DNA of 64,000 nucleotides, taken from contig JACKAA010000002.1 in NCBI GenBank assembly GCA_020635275.1, forward strand, positions 248,001 to 312,000, in the 5' to 3' direction. A program made the translations under genes and the position numbers. The stretch comes from Ignavibacteriales bacterium (GTDB lineage: Bacteria > Bacteroidota > Ignavibacteria > Ignavibacteriales > Melioribacteraceae). This document shows, one piece after another, positions 28,740-37,500 of this stretch. Each line of letters opens with the position of its first letter. The stretch's first letter is position 1. The notes beneath the pieces were generated by a model, which ran no database searches, was not told where the DNA came from, and saw only the letters and a program-made list of their open reading frames with translations.

Positions 28740-29188
28740 ACTTCACCATATCTTTTTGAAGTATCCTTTCTATATTTAATAATATAGGCTGGGACACCCA
28801 CTACAACTGCATTTTGGGGAACATCTTTAATAACTACCGCATTTGCCCCAACAACTGCATTATCACCAATTTTCAAATCACCTAGTATTTTTGAACCTGT
28901 AGCTATAAAAACATTATTACCAACAATTGGAACATTTTTCTTACCAGATCTCCCACCAATTGTTACATTACTTCCAATATTAACATTTTGACCAATAACT
29001 GTCCTTGGATGAATAAGTACTCCAACACCACCGCATGCTAAAAAAGTTCCTTTACCAATTTCGCAAGTATGTGGAACCACTGAATTGTACATATAAAATA
29101 TAACCTTGTCGATTATCCATGGTAATAAAGGAATATTTTTTAAATATAAGAACCTTGCCATACGATAAAAATCCACCGCATTAATCAT
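28736..29188 (-). CDS. Serine acetyltransferase-like hexapeptide O-acetyltransferase
   Basis: A 150-residue protein whose C-terminal two thirds are a left-handed beta-helix (IGQNVNIGSNVTIGG, IGDNAVVGANAVVIKDVP). It lacks the long N-terminal domain of CysE, as is usual for capsule-associated serine-acetyltransferase-like enzymes, so it probably acetylates a sugar. It stands alone on the minus strand between plus-strand genes and overlaps the end of the previous gene by four bases. Confidence 0.85.
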   Translation of the reverse strand: MINAVDFYRMARFLYLKNIPLLPWIIDKVIFYMYNSVVPHTCEIGKGTFLACGGVGVLIHPRTVIGQNVNIGSNVTIGGRSGKKNVPIVGNNVFIATGSKILGDLKIGDNAVVGANAVVIKDVPQNAVVVGVPAYIIKYRKDTSKRYGEV

Positions 29189-29486
29189 ATGGTCGTACTC
29201 CTTAATTGTCTTTTTATTAAGATTTAAATTAAGTTAATACATTTTTTGAAAAAAAATCAACAATTCTTATTTGTAATTAAATATATGGGATGTCAATGCG
29301 AGATTACCATATGCTTACTTTACTTTCAGTTTTTTGTTAAACATATCACATATTTGCTTTTTTTTTAAATAAATTTCAAAATCCCCACTTTTTGCACTAT
29401 ACATTATATGTAGATTAAAGTTTAAATCTTTTTTTAAACCTTATTAATATTTAAAAATTAAATAAGATAAAAAGAGGGATATATTT
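29189..29486. promoter_or_regulatory. Divergent intergenic region with shared leader motif
   Basis: No gene is seen. The stretch 29429-29456 (T-run, then AAACCTTATTAATATTTAAA) closely matches 44379-44403 ahead of the sugar transferase gene. A strong RBS (AGAGGGA) precedes the ATG of the CotH gene. Confidence 0.35.
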
Positions 29487-32400
29487 ATGTATAAATTTAT
29501 TATTGTCTTAATTCTTTCTATTTCTTCAATATTTGCACAGTCATCTTTATTTATTAATGAAATTGTGTCATCAAATTCCGTTTATCTTGATGAAGATAAT
29601 GAAACACCCGATTGGATTGAATTATTTAACAATTCAGAAAATACTATCAACTTAAATAACTATTCTTTATCAGATGATCTCAATAATCCAAGAAAATGGA
29701 TATTTCCGGATATCTCCATAGGCCCTAATGAATTTTTAGTTATTTTTGCATCTGGTAAGGATAGGTATAGTTCACCACTTCATACTAATTTTAGTATCAA
29801 ATCTGAAGGGGAAATTTTAATTTTATCTAATTCGGATGAATTTCTAATTGATCAAGTTGAACCATCTGAAATTATACCTGATTATTCTTTAGGCAGAAAC
29901 TTTATAAATACCTCAGAATGGCTTTTTTTTCCTACTCCAACTCCTGGTAAAGTAAATAATACGGCAGGATATGATGCAATATCAGAAAGTCCTAATTTCT
30001 CTGTAAATGGCGGTTTTTATTCAAATAGTGTTTTACTAGCATTGACTTTATCCTCCGAATTAGGGGCTATTTACTATACAACTGATGGTTCTGAGCCAAC
30101 TACTAATTCAGCATTGTACACAGTTCCAATAGCAATTAATCTTACAACTGTAATTAAAGCAAAAACCTTTTTAGATGGATTTCTTCCAAGTAAAACAATT
30201 ACAAATACATTTTTAATTAATGAAAATATAAGTCTACCAGTTGTATCGCTATCAACGGATCCAGATAATTTTTTTGATGATGAAATTGGAATTTATGTTG
30301 AAGGAACAGGTGAAACACCAAATTATTACCAAGATTGGGAAAGACCTTTACATGTTGAACTTTATGAATCAAATGGTGATCTTGGTTTTAGTATAGATGC
30401 TGGAGTAACTATTCATGGCGGTTCTACTAGAGAGTTTTCACAAAAATCCTTAGCAATTATTGCAAGAGGCAAATACGGTTCTTCAACAATCCCTTATCAA
30501 CTATTTCCCGAGCTTCCTTTTAATGAGTATAGTTCATTTCTTCTAAGAATGTCAGGTGATGACAATCTGAGAACTCAATTTCGTGATTGTATGATGCAGT
30601 CATTAGTTTATAATCTGAATTTAGAAACTCAAGCTTATAGACCCTCAGTAGTATTTTTAAATGGTGAATATTGGGGAGTTTACAATATACGAGAAAGAGT
30701 TAATGAAGACTATATAACTCAATATCATAATGTTGATCCTAATAATCTAGATTACCTAACCCTTGATAACGTTGTGCTAGAAGGTGATAATCTTCACTAT
30801 ATGGCTTTGTATGATTATCTTCAAAATAATACTCTAATAAGTGATGCAAACTATGATTATGTAACTACGCAAATTGATATTGAAAATTATATAAACTATA
30901 TGCTCGCAGAGATGTATTTTGCCAATACCGATTGGTATCCTGGCAACATGAAATTTTGGAGACCGAAAACTATTGATGGCAAATGGAGATGGATTTTATA
31001 TGATACAGACTTTGGTTTTAATTGCATTTCAAGCGTTGATAATGTTGATAAAAACATGATTAATTATGTTGCTAATACCGGAAGGTTTCCTTCTTTTTTA
31101 TTTAATGCATTGATTCTTAATGAAAACTTTAAGAAAAAATTTATAAATACTTTTGCGGATTTCGCCAATTCCATTTTTCAAACTTCTATAGTTTTATCTA
31201 AAATTGAAGAAATAAAAACACTAAAAGAATCTGAAATGTTAAGGCAATTCCAACGTTGGGGATCATCATGGATGACTGCAAATGGATTAGCTTATTGGTA
31301 CGAACAAATAGATATTTTGAAATATTTTGCGAACCACAGAATTGATAATATGAAGCAGCACTTTTTAAGTAATTTTTTTTTGTCAGGATCAGCTCAAATT
31401 AACCTAACATTAAATAATTCGGATTACGGAACAATCAAGATTAACACCATTTATATGAAAACCAACATATGGAGTGGAGATTATTTTCAAGGAGTTCCTA
31501 TTCTTTTAGAAGCCATTGCAAAACCAGGTTATCAATTTGTAGGATGGGAAGGTGATATTGTTTCTACTGATATGATAATAAACTATTCGCCTAATGCCAC
31601 TAATAATATTCAAGCAATATTTGAACCTATTGCTCAAATTGAATTGCCTCACATCGTAATCAATGAAATAAATTTTAAATCCATAAAAGGTGCCAGTACA
31701 GAAGACTGGATAGAAATTTTTAATAATGGAGAAATTGAAGTTGATCTCTCAAATTGGATTTTTAAGGATGATGATGATCAACACCAATTTGAAATTCCTG
31801 TTGGAATTTCATTAGAACCGGGTAGTTTCTTAGTACTCTGTGATGATTTAGAAAAATTTCATACCATATTCCCTAATACAATTAATGCAATTGGCAATCT
31901 AGGATTCGGGTTTAGTAGTGATGGTGAATTATTACGGTTATTTAACAACAATGGGACACTAATTGATTTTGTATTCTATGGAATCGATACGCCATGGCCA
32001 TCTAGTCCAGATGGCGGAGGTCCAACACTCGAACTTTTACACCCCGATTTAGATAATGAATTTGCTGAAAATTGGAGTGCTTCATTAACTAATTATGGAA
32101 CACCTGGACAAGAGAATAGCGTTCTCCAAAATAAAATTCAAATTAACGTAAATATTTTTTTAGAAGGAGCCTACCTCAACTCCAATCAAATGAATAATTT
32201 TGCTTTTTTGAATAGTGAATTTCCACTTACTCAACCATTCAATATCGATCAATTTAATTATCAAGGTAGCGAATCAATTAGTTCCCTTCCTAATGAAGAT
32301 ATTACGGATTGGGTATTAGTTGAAATTAGGGCAGATATAGAAAAAGAATCTATGATAAGACAAAAAGCAGCACTTTTAAAAAGTAATGGTGATATTGTTG

Positions 32401-32519
32401 ATTTGGATGGTCAGAGTAATTTAGCCTTTTATAACATTGAAAATGGTGAATATTATATTCTCGTTCATCACAGAAACCATCTTACGATAATGAGCGCTGC
32501 AAAAATAGAAATTCAATAA
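29487..32519 (+). CDS. Secreted CotH-kinase / lamin-tail-domain protein
   Basis: Signal peptide 1-18 (SISSIFAQ). Order of domains: lamin tail domain about 20-150; chitobiase/hexosaminidase C-terminal-like about 165-245 (YYTTDGSEPTT); CotH kinase-like domain about 285-625, with the metal-binding RWILYDTDFGF (501-511), YWGVYNIRER (395-404) and NTDWYPGN (480-487); an InlB-type B-repeat about 640-715 (GYQFVGWEGD); a second lamin tail domain about 718-870; and from 884 to the end the module shared with its neighbours (FLEGAYL, DITDWVLVEIR, HHRNHLTIMS). Unlike the SGNH and Ycf48 proteins it has no T9SS tail; the shared module is the C-terminus. Bacterial CotH homologues phosphorylate proteins, so a surface kinase role is possible. 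Confidence 0.92.
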   Translation: MYKFIIVLILSISSIFAQSSLFINEIVSSNSVYLDEDNETPDWIELFNNSENTINLNNYSLSDDLNNPRKWIFPDISIGPNEFLVIFASGKDRYSSPLHTNFSIKSEGEILILSNSDEFLIDQVEPSEIIPDYSLGRNFINTSEWLFFPTPTPGKVNNTAGYDAISESPNFSVNGGFYSNSVLLALTLSSELGAIYYTTDGSEPTTNSALYTVPIAINLTTVIKAKTFLDGFLPSKTITNTFLINENISLPVVSLSTDPDNFFDDEIGIYVEGTGETPNYYQDWERPLHVELYESNGDLGFSIDAGVTIHGGSTREFSQKSLAIIARGKYGSSTIPYQLFPELPFNEYSSFLLRMSGDDNLRTQFRDCMMQSLVYNLNLETQAYRPSVVFLNGEYWGVYNIRERVNEDYITQYHNVDPNNLDYLTLDNVVLEGDNLHYMALYDYLQNNTLISDANYDYVTTQIDIENYINYMLAEMYFANTDWYPGNMKFWRPKTIDGKWRWILYDTDFGFNCISSVDNVDKNMINYVANTGRFPSFLFNALILNENFKKKFINTFADFANSIFQTSIVLSKIEEIKTLKESEMLRQFQRWGSSWMTANGLAYWYEQIDILKYFANHRIDNMKQHFLSNFFLSGSAQINLTLNNSDYGTIKINTIYMKTNIWSGDYFQGVPILLEAIAKPGYQFVGWEGDIVSTDMIINYSPNATNNIQAIFEPIAQIELPHIVINEINFKSIKGASTEDWIEIFNNGEIEVDLSNWIFKDDDDQHQFEIPVGISLEPGSFLVLCDDLEKFHTIFPNTINAIGNLGFGFSSDGELLRLFNNNGTLIDFVFYGIDTPWPSSPDGGGPTLELLHPDLDNEFAENWSASLTNYGTPGQENSVLQNKIQINVNIFLEGAYLNSNQMNNFAFLNSEFPLTQPFNIDQFNYQGSESISSLPNEDITDWVLVEIRADIEKESMIRQKAALLKSNGDIVDLDGQSNLAFYNIENGEYYILVHHRNHLTIMSAAKIEIQ

Positions 32520-32546
32520 TAATTTAATTAATACGGAGAAAGGAAG

Positions 32547-34589
32547 GTGATATTACAGAGCCTAAAATATTGTTCAATATTTTTAATAATAATTCTTACA
32601 AAGAATATTTTTAGTCAAACATATTCCAATTATGTAAAAAAACAAGGTGGTGTATGTTTTAGGACTGATGACAATCAACCAATTACTAAATATAATGAAT
32701 ATAGTACTTTATTTAGTTCTTATAATCAAAAGTTTACATGTGCAATAAATTTTGGGAATGATATAATAACAACTGATTATATATCTATGTTGTTAAATTT
32801 ACAAAATAATGAACATGAAATAATGGATCATACTCCTTGGCATAGAACTAATTATTTCACGACCAAATTATCAGTAGATTTTTATCAGGGTCATCTTGGA
32901 GTTGAAAAGATTATTTCCAATAAAATTTTGTTAAAACACGTACCAGTAGACTTAAATTATGCACAGAATTTTTCAAAAAGAAATGGGATTGTAAATATTA
33001 GCAATAATATAATTTCTAGCGGCACTGGTGATTTTAAACTTTTTGAAAAAACTGATTGTTATTTATACTTTCCAAATTTAGATAAATTGGTATTTATTGA
33101 TGAGTGGATAAATGACAATACTGTTAAAGTAGATGACCTTTGGCGAAATAGCATCTCTTTAGGAAATCATCAAAATATTAAATATTATAATCTGGATGTT
33201 AAAAATGTTCATTTGACAATTGATGCTATAAAAGCACTTGCTCAAGAATCTATAAGAATGGCAGAATATTATAATTTGAACCCTCCCACAGCATGGATTC
33301 AGCCTGGGGGATATTTTCCACAAATTTATAGAAATGAAATTAAAAGCGCATGTGAAAGTGAATTAGGTTATATAGCTGGGGGTGTTTTTACTGACCCAAG
33401 TATAAAGGTATTTAATGAGTTCAATCCAAATAACGATAAACAATTTGGAATGAACTTTGGTGATTTTAGAGAAGACATATGGTCATTAGAAGAATGTAAA
33501 ACATTTATTGCCGATAGAATTGCCAAACATAAAGTTTTAATGGGACACAGTCATTTTGCTTGGGGTGAATTGTTAGGTGGATGGGACGGATTTATGGAAA
33601 GGACAGAAAATCTAATCCAATGGTGTATAGAAAATGATATTCCAATAAGAACTTATTCAGAATGGTCGGATATATTATATTTTCAAACACCAGACCCCTA
33701 CCAAAATATTTTTCCAAATTTAAGCGCAGATAAAGATAACAACAATTATCCTGATGGTTATTTACAGAGAAGTAGATCTTCAGAAGGCATTTGGACAAAT
33801 TACGAAGGCATATGGACAACAAATGATGGTGTTGCTCAATCAGAGTACTGTTCATTCTCATTAAATAAATTAGGTAATATATGTTATGTTGGTCGTGAGT
33901 ACCATTACCAGGAAGACGGACTAGGAGGAATAGAAAAAGGAGAAAATGAATTTGAAATCTGGACAAAAGGTTCGCCAGGAAACTTTATTGAAGTTGATTT
34001 CAAAGTTGGGAATAATCACTTAATCTTTAAATTTCCTGCTGAATCCCATGATTGGACTCTATATAAATTAAACGAATCAGTGAACGGAAGTAATTCATTA
34101 ACTATCCCTGAAGATATTTCAACAATTGATATTACAATAAGTTGTTCAGATTATTATTCTGGAAGTGTTCATGTGAGTGGAATGAAATTATATAAGAAAT
34201 ATTGTGAATTTGAACTCGATACAAAGATTTTTTTGGAAGGAGCATATTTACAAGAAAATGAAATGTCAACAGCACTATTATCACATTTCCCAATGGAACA
34301 ACCTTTTAAATTAAAACCTTGGAATTATGATAGTTCTGAAAAAATAACCGAAATTCCAAACCTGGACATTACAGATTGGATTCTAGTTTCTTTGTTTTGC
34401 AATTTTAATGACATTATTCCAAAGGCAGTAAAAGTTGGTTTCTTGAAAAAAGATGGCAAAATTGTTGATGTAGACGGAGTATCTAATCTAAAATTTAATG
34501 TTGAACCTGGCAACTATTTTATTAAAATTCAGCACAGAAATCATTTATCTATTATGAGTTCAGAACCTATGCACTTTGTTATTGATTAA
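32547..34589 (+). CDS. Secreted NodB-like polysaccharide deacetylase-fold protein with shared C-terminal module
   Basis: The GTG start at 32547 has GGAG eight bases upstream. The N-terminus is a signal peptide (FLIIILTKNIFSQ). Residues about 30-375 show a NodB-like fold: an early Asp pair (FRTDD, 38-42), then HEIMDH (90-95), the spacing of a D-H-H metal site, and a final DIPIRTYSEW block. A carbohydrate-binding-like beta domain follows (about 400-550), and the shared module fills 555-680 (FLEGAYL, DITDWILVSL, HRNHLSIMSS) up to the last residue. It follows the CotH gene by 27 bases. It probably removes acetyl groups from an extracellular glycan, perhaps the polymer made by the flanking clusters. 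Confidence 0.86.
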   Translation: MILQSLKYCSIFLIIILTKNIFSQTYSNYVKKQGGVCFRTDDNQPITKYNEYSTLFSSYNQKFTCAINFGNDIITTDYISMLLNLQNNEHEIMDHTPWHRTNYFTTKLSVDFYQGHLGVEKIISNKILLKHVPVDLNYAQNFSKRNGIVNISNNIISSGTGDFKLFEKTDCYLYFPNLDKLVFIDEWINDNTVKVDDLWRNSISLGNHQNIKYYNLDVKNVHLTIDAIKALAQESIRMAEYYNLNPPTAWIQPGGYFPQIYRNEIKSACESELGYIAGGVFTDPSIKVFNEFNPNNDKQFGMNFGDFREDIWSLEECKTFIADRIAKHKVLMGHSHFAWGELLGGWDGFMERTENLIQWCIENDIPIRTYSEWSDILYFQTPDPYQNIFPNLSADKDNNNYPDGYLQRSRSSEGIWTNYEGIWTTNDGVAQSEYCSFSLNKLGNICYVGREYHYQEDGLGGIEKGENEFEIWTKGSPGNFIEVDFKVGNNHLIFKFPAESHDWTLYKLNESVNGSNSLTIPEDISTIDITISCSDYYSGSVHVSGMKLYKKYCEFELDTKIFLEGAYLQENEMSTALLSHFPMEQPFKLKPWNYDSSEKITEIPNLDITDWILVSLFCNFNDIIPKAVKVGFLKKDGKIVDVDGVSNLKFNVEPGNYFIKIQHRNHLSIMSSEPMHFVID

Positions 34590-34755
34590 GTCTTATTTTT
34601 GTTAGAATTAGTTTTACCTAAGATTTTTCCTCTTTAATTTGTATCATTCTTTTGATACCACCTTTATATTTACTGCAATTTATTGCTACATTCTTATTAT
34701 CCCAAAATGAGACGCATTAAACTCAATTTGATTTTTAAGCATATTTCTCCAGTTT
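34590..34755. other. Intergenic, nothing recognised
   Basis: First part of a 980-bp gap between two plus-strand genes. A/T-rich, no ORF or hairpin of note was found here. Confidence 0.5.
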
Positions 34756-34771
34756 TGTGATAGAAATCACA
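34756..34771. promoter_or_regulatory. CRP/FNR-type binding site
   Basis: The 16-mer TGTGATAGAAATCACA is a perfect TGTGA-N6-TCACA palindrome, the consensus for CRP-family regulators. It lies about 150 bp ahead of the small ORF at 34905. No CRP gene is in the window. Confidence 0.6.
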
Positions 34772-34833
34772 TTGGCATTAATTTTGGTTGATTCAAATAA
34801 TTATAAATGGATTTAGACAAGGATTAAGCTCTT

Positions 34834-34869
34834 AAAAAAAAGGGCTAACAAGCGGCAACTTGTTAACCC
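34834..34869 (-). terminator. Rho-independent terminator reading the minus strand
   Basis: An 11-bp stem with one mismatch (34842-34852 with 34859-34869, loop CGGCAA) is followed on the minus strand by eight T residues. It would stop transcription coming from the right, although no minus-strand gene is seen between here and 35570. On the plus strand the hairpin would lie in the leader of the small ORF. Confidence 0.55.
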
Positions 34870-34874
34870 TAAAT

Positions 34875-34908
34875 GCATTAACAAAAGGAATGGGAGTATT
34901 TGTAATGC
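34875..34908 (+). promoter_or_regulatory. Leader hairpin that pairs the start codon of the small ORF
   Basis: GCATTAACAAA (34875-34885) can pair with TTTGTAATGC (34899-34908) with one bulge. The right arm contains the ATG at 34905 and the loop holds the GGGAG ribosome binding site. This geometry could control translation; it is not a riboswitch class I recognise. Confidence 0.35.
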
Positions 34909-35060
34909 GGTACAAAACTACATATTTTTATATCAATAAAAAACTAAAATTTTTCATATTTAATATCTTATTGTTTACATCACAATTTCAATTTTATGCT
35001 CAAAACCTTTATAAAATGAGCATAACAGATATAACTGTAATGGGAACAAATATAGATTAA
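34905..35060 (+). CDS. Small signal-peptide ORF, possibly a remnant of a secreted protein gene
   Basis: A 51-residue ORF. GGGAG lies eight bases before the ATG. Residues about 12-32 (KKLKFFIFNILLF...FYAQ) form a convincing Sec signal peptide ending in AQ as in the other secreted proteins here, but only 19 residues follow (NLYKMSITDITVMGTNID). It is either a tiny secreted peptide or the broken 5' end of a larger gene; nothing resembling a continuation is found downstream. Confidence 0.45.
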   Translation: MRYKTTYFYINKKLKFFIFNILLFTSQFQFYAQNLYKMSITDITVMGTNID

Positions 35061-35105
35061 TTATTAAATTGAGTACATTAAAAAAATATTTCATAATACA
35101 TTTTG

Positions 35106-35180
35106 TCATTTCGATTCCGATGAATTTTATTGGAAGAGAAATCCTTTTTTAGCTTATCATAAAAGATTCCTATTTTGGTA
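35106..35180. repeat. Partial copy of a GTCATTTCGA...GAGAAATC palindromic repeat
   Basis: GTCATTTCGA at 35106, GAGAAATCC about 30 bases later and AAAGATTCC after a short spacer match the left and central parts of the element at 54141-54232. The right end (GGAATGAC) is missing, so this copy looks decayed. Confidence 0.45.
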
Positions 35181-35570
35181 GTTTTAAATAGCAAATTTTT
35201 TTTTTATTTCTGAAGTCTCTTAATAGGTTATATGAGGAGCAGTTTTTGGCTGGGATTGCTTCTCCTTTCCGCGTTTATTCTTTTAGCATCTTTACCAAAT
35301 AATCTCTGTAACTTGAATTTGTGTAAAATAGTAAATATAAACTGTAGTCTGTATCATGTTATAAATAAAAAATAAATAAATGTATCAATTCATTAAAAAA
35401 AAATTTATATACACGATAATTACTAATAATTATTCTAAAATTGATATTTAAACTATTAAATTCCCACAATGATACTCGAGAAGTCAATAAATGTATGTTT
35501 TTGAGTCAATTATGACTATTTTCTTGGAATAATTAATGTTAAATTTTAGTGTTAAATAAAACTGTAAATT
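35181..35570. other. Intergenic upstream region of the plus-strand EPS operon
   Basis: No gene is seen. A weak hairpin lies around 35234-35265 (AGGAGCA with TGCTTCTCCT). At 35499-35508 the minus strand reads TGACTCAAAA, similar to the three 14-mers at 23349-23473. Otherwise A/T-rich with no clear promoter. Confidence 0.35.
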
Positions 35571-36503
35571 ATGGATCTTTCGATAGTAATACCTTTTTAT
35601 AATGAAGAGGACTCAATAAGGCCTCTTTATAATGCTGTTACTGAATCAATGACAAAATTGAATTATACCTATGAGTTAATTCTTGTTGATGACGGCAGCA
35701 AGGATAATACTTTAAATAAAATGATTGAAATTGCAAAAAAAGACAGTAGATTAAAAATAGTTAAACTAAAGAAAAATTACGGTCAAACTACAGGCTTACA
35801 TGCCGGTTTTCAAAATGCGATTGGTAAATATATAGTTACTATGGATGGTGATTTGCAAAATGATCCGTCGGACATTGGCAGAATGATGGAGAAATTAGGA
35901 GAAGGTAATGATATCTGTTTAGGATGGAGAGATCAGAGACAAGATGCACAGTTTACACGTTTGCTGCCTTCAAAAATTGCTAATTCTTTAGTAAGAAATG
36001 TAACAGGTATTCCTGTTAAAGATAACGGCTGTGCCATAAGATCTTACAAAGCCGAAACAATAAATAAATTCCCAATGTATTCTGAAATGCATAGATTGTT
36101 GCCCGTTATAAATGCATTAACCGGCGCGTCATTTACACAAATTCCAGTTAAACATCACGCAAGAAAATTTGGTTCATCCAAATACGGGTTATCAAGAATT
36201 TATAAAGTAATTTTAGATTTGATTGCTTTAAAAACAGTCTTTTCTTCATTCAACAAACCATTATTTGGCTTCGGAACAACTGCTATAGTTTCCGGATTAT
36301 TATTTCTAATTTCTACAATTATTACATTTCTAACATGGTTGTTTAATCCTGGGTATCCATTAGTAGTTTTATTAGGAACAAGCGCATTAACAGGTATTTT
36401 AACATTTACTATAATATTTTTAGGAATTATTTGTCACCTGATATATAAAAGCGGCAATTTGAAAATAGAAAAAATGTATAAATTGAAAACTAATAAAGTC
36501 TAG
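35571..36503 (+). CDS. GT2 polyprenyl-phosphate glycosyltransferase (DPM1/ArnC-like)
   Basis: A 310-residue protein with a GT-A domain (VDDGSKDNT at 39-47, DxD in MDGDLQ at 91-96, KDNGCAIR) and two C-terminal transmembrane helices. This is the layout of enzymes that make polyprenyl-phosphate-linked sugars for GT-C transferases, and a GT-C gene lies two genes downstream. It opens the plus-strand EPS operon. Fifteen bases separate it from its degenerate paralogue. Confidence 0.9.
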   Translation: MDLSIVIPFYNEEDSIRPLYNAVTESMTKLNYTYELILVDDGSKDNTLNKMIEIAKKDSRLKIVKLKKNYGQTTGLHAGFQNAIGKYIVTMDGDLQNDPSDIGRMMEKLGEGNDICLGWRDQRQDAQFTRLLPSKIANSLVRNVTGIPVKDNGCAIRSYKAETINKFPMYSEMHRLLPVINALTGASFTQIPVKHHARKFGSSKYGLSRIYKVILDLIALKTVFSSFNKPLFGFGTTAIVSGLLFLISTIITFLTWLFNPGYPLVVLLGTSALTGILTFTIIFLGIICHLIYKSGNLKIEKMYKLKTNKV

Positions 36504-36518
36504 CTTAAGGGAGCTTTA

Positions 36519-37487
36519 ATGAGCAAGAAAATTGATCTGTCTGCTATAATTGTTTACTATCAAAATTATGAGTTTGATAAAATAAAACCTTTGTTTGAAA
36601 CTTATAAAAAAAACTTGCAAAGAACTAATCGTAGCTTTGAGGTAGTTTTCGTAATTGATGGAAATATGCCAAAAGTGCTGTCCGAAGTTCAAACAATTTC
36701 ATCAGAAAATGATAATATAAAAATAATTAAACTTGGCAGATGGTTTGGAGATGCTACATCATTACAGGCAGGTTTTGAGTCAGCAGAAGGTGATTTAATC
36801 ATTACTCTTCCTTCATTTCAACAAGTTGAAGCTGATGAAATACCAAATATGCTGCAAAGTCTTGAAAATTATGACATGGTTGTTGGCTGGCGACATCCAA
36901 GAATCGATAGTTTTCTCAATAATTTACAATCGAAGGTTTTTAATAATATTATAAAAACTTTTGTCGGAACCAAATTTCATGATCTAAAGTGTAATGTAAG
37001 ATTATTTAAACGAGAGATTCTGGAAAATATTTATATGTACGGCGATCAGGATCGTTTTCTTCCTTTATGGGCATGGCGTTTGGGCTATAAAGTAAATGAA
37101 ATTAAAGTAAAGCAGCACAAAGCTGATTTCAGACAAAATTTATACCCGCTTCAAAGTTATGTACAAAGAACCTTGGAACTAATTTCACTTTTCTTCTTGA
37201 TAAAATTCACTAAAAAACCAATACGTTTTTTTGGGTCATCAGGATTGATAATTTTTTCAATCGGTCTACTTCTAGGATTTTGGTTATTTATTCAAAGAAT
37301 GTTTATGGGAGTTGGTCTTGCTGATAGACCTATGGTTTTAGTTAGTATCTTACTCATTATTTTTGGCATTTTAGCATTTGCTATTGGTTTAGTAGGTGAA
37401 TTAATAATCTTTACTCATGCAAAAGATATAAAGGATTATATAATTGAAAAAGTTTATTCATTTGATGATAAAAAGAAAAGTTCTTAA
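36519..37487 (+). CDS. GT2-like protein with altered catalytic motif (possible pseudoenzyme)
   Basis: A 322-residue paralogue of the preceding gene with the same GT-A plus two-helix layout (GRWFGDATSLQAGFE, VVGWRHPR, LGFWLFIQRMFMG). The DxD position is replaced: where the neighbour has DGDLQ this protein has LPSFQ (97-101), and the SKYG loop is also lost. IDG (46-48) survives. Without the metal-binding aspartates it is unlikely to be an ordinary nucleotide-sugar enzyme; it may be a regulatory or structural partner of the first protein. It is intact with a good RBS (AGGGAG), so it is not a pseudogene in the genetic sense. Confidence 0.85.
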   Translation: MSKKIDLSAIIVYYQNYEFDKIKPLFETYKKNLQRTNRSFEVVFVIDGNMPKVLSEVQTISSENDNIKIIKLGRWFGDATSLQAGFESAEGDLIITLPSFQQVEADEIPNMLQSLENYDMVVGWRHPRIDSFLNNLQSKVFNNIIKTFVGTKFHDLKCNVRLFKREILENIYMYGDQDRFLPLWAWRLGYKVNEIKVKQHKADFRQNLYPLQSYVQRTLELISLFFLIKFTKKPIRFFGSSGLIIFSIGLLLGFWLFIQRMFMGVGLADRPMVLVSILLIIFGILAFAIGLVGELIIFTHAKDIKDYIIEKVYSFDDKKKSS

Positions 37488-37500
37488 TTAAACTTTTCTA

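Noticed and set aside
34842..34869. Hairpin resembling an integron attC core (CTAAC...GTTAAC)
   Set aside because: Too short and the core sites do not fit the attC consensus; no integrase nearby.
35234..35265. AGGAGCA/TGCTTCTCCT hairpin
   Set aside because: Stem interrupted and no T-run follows; too weak to call.
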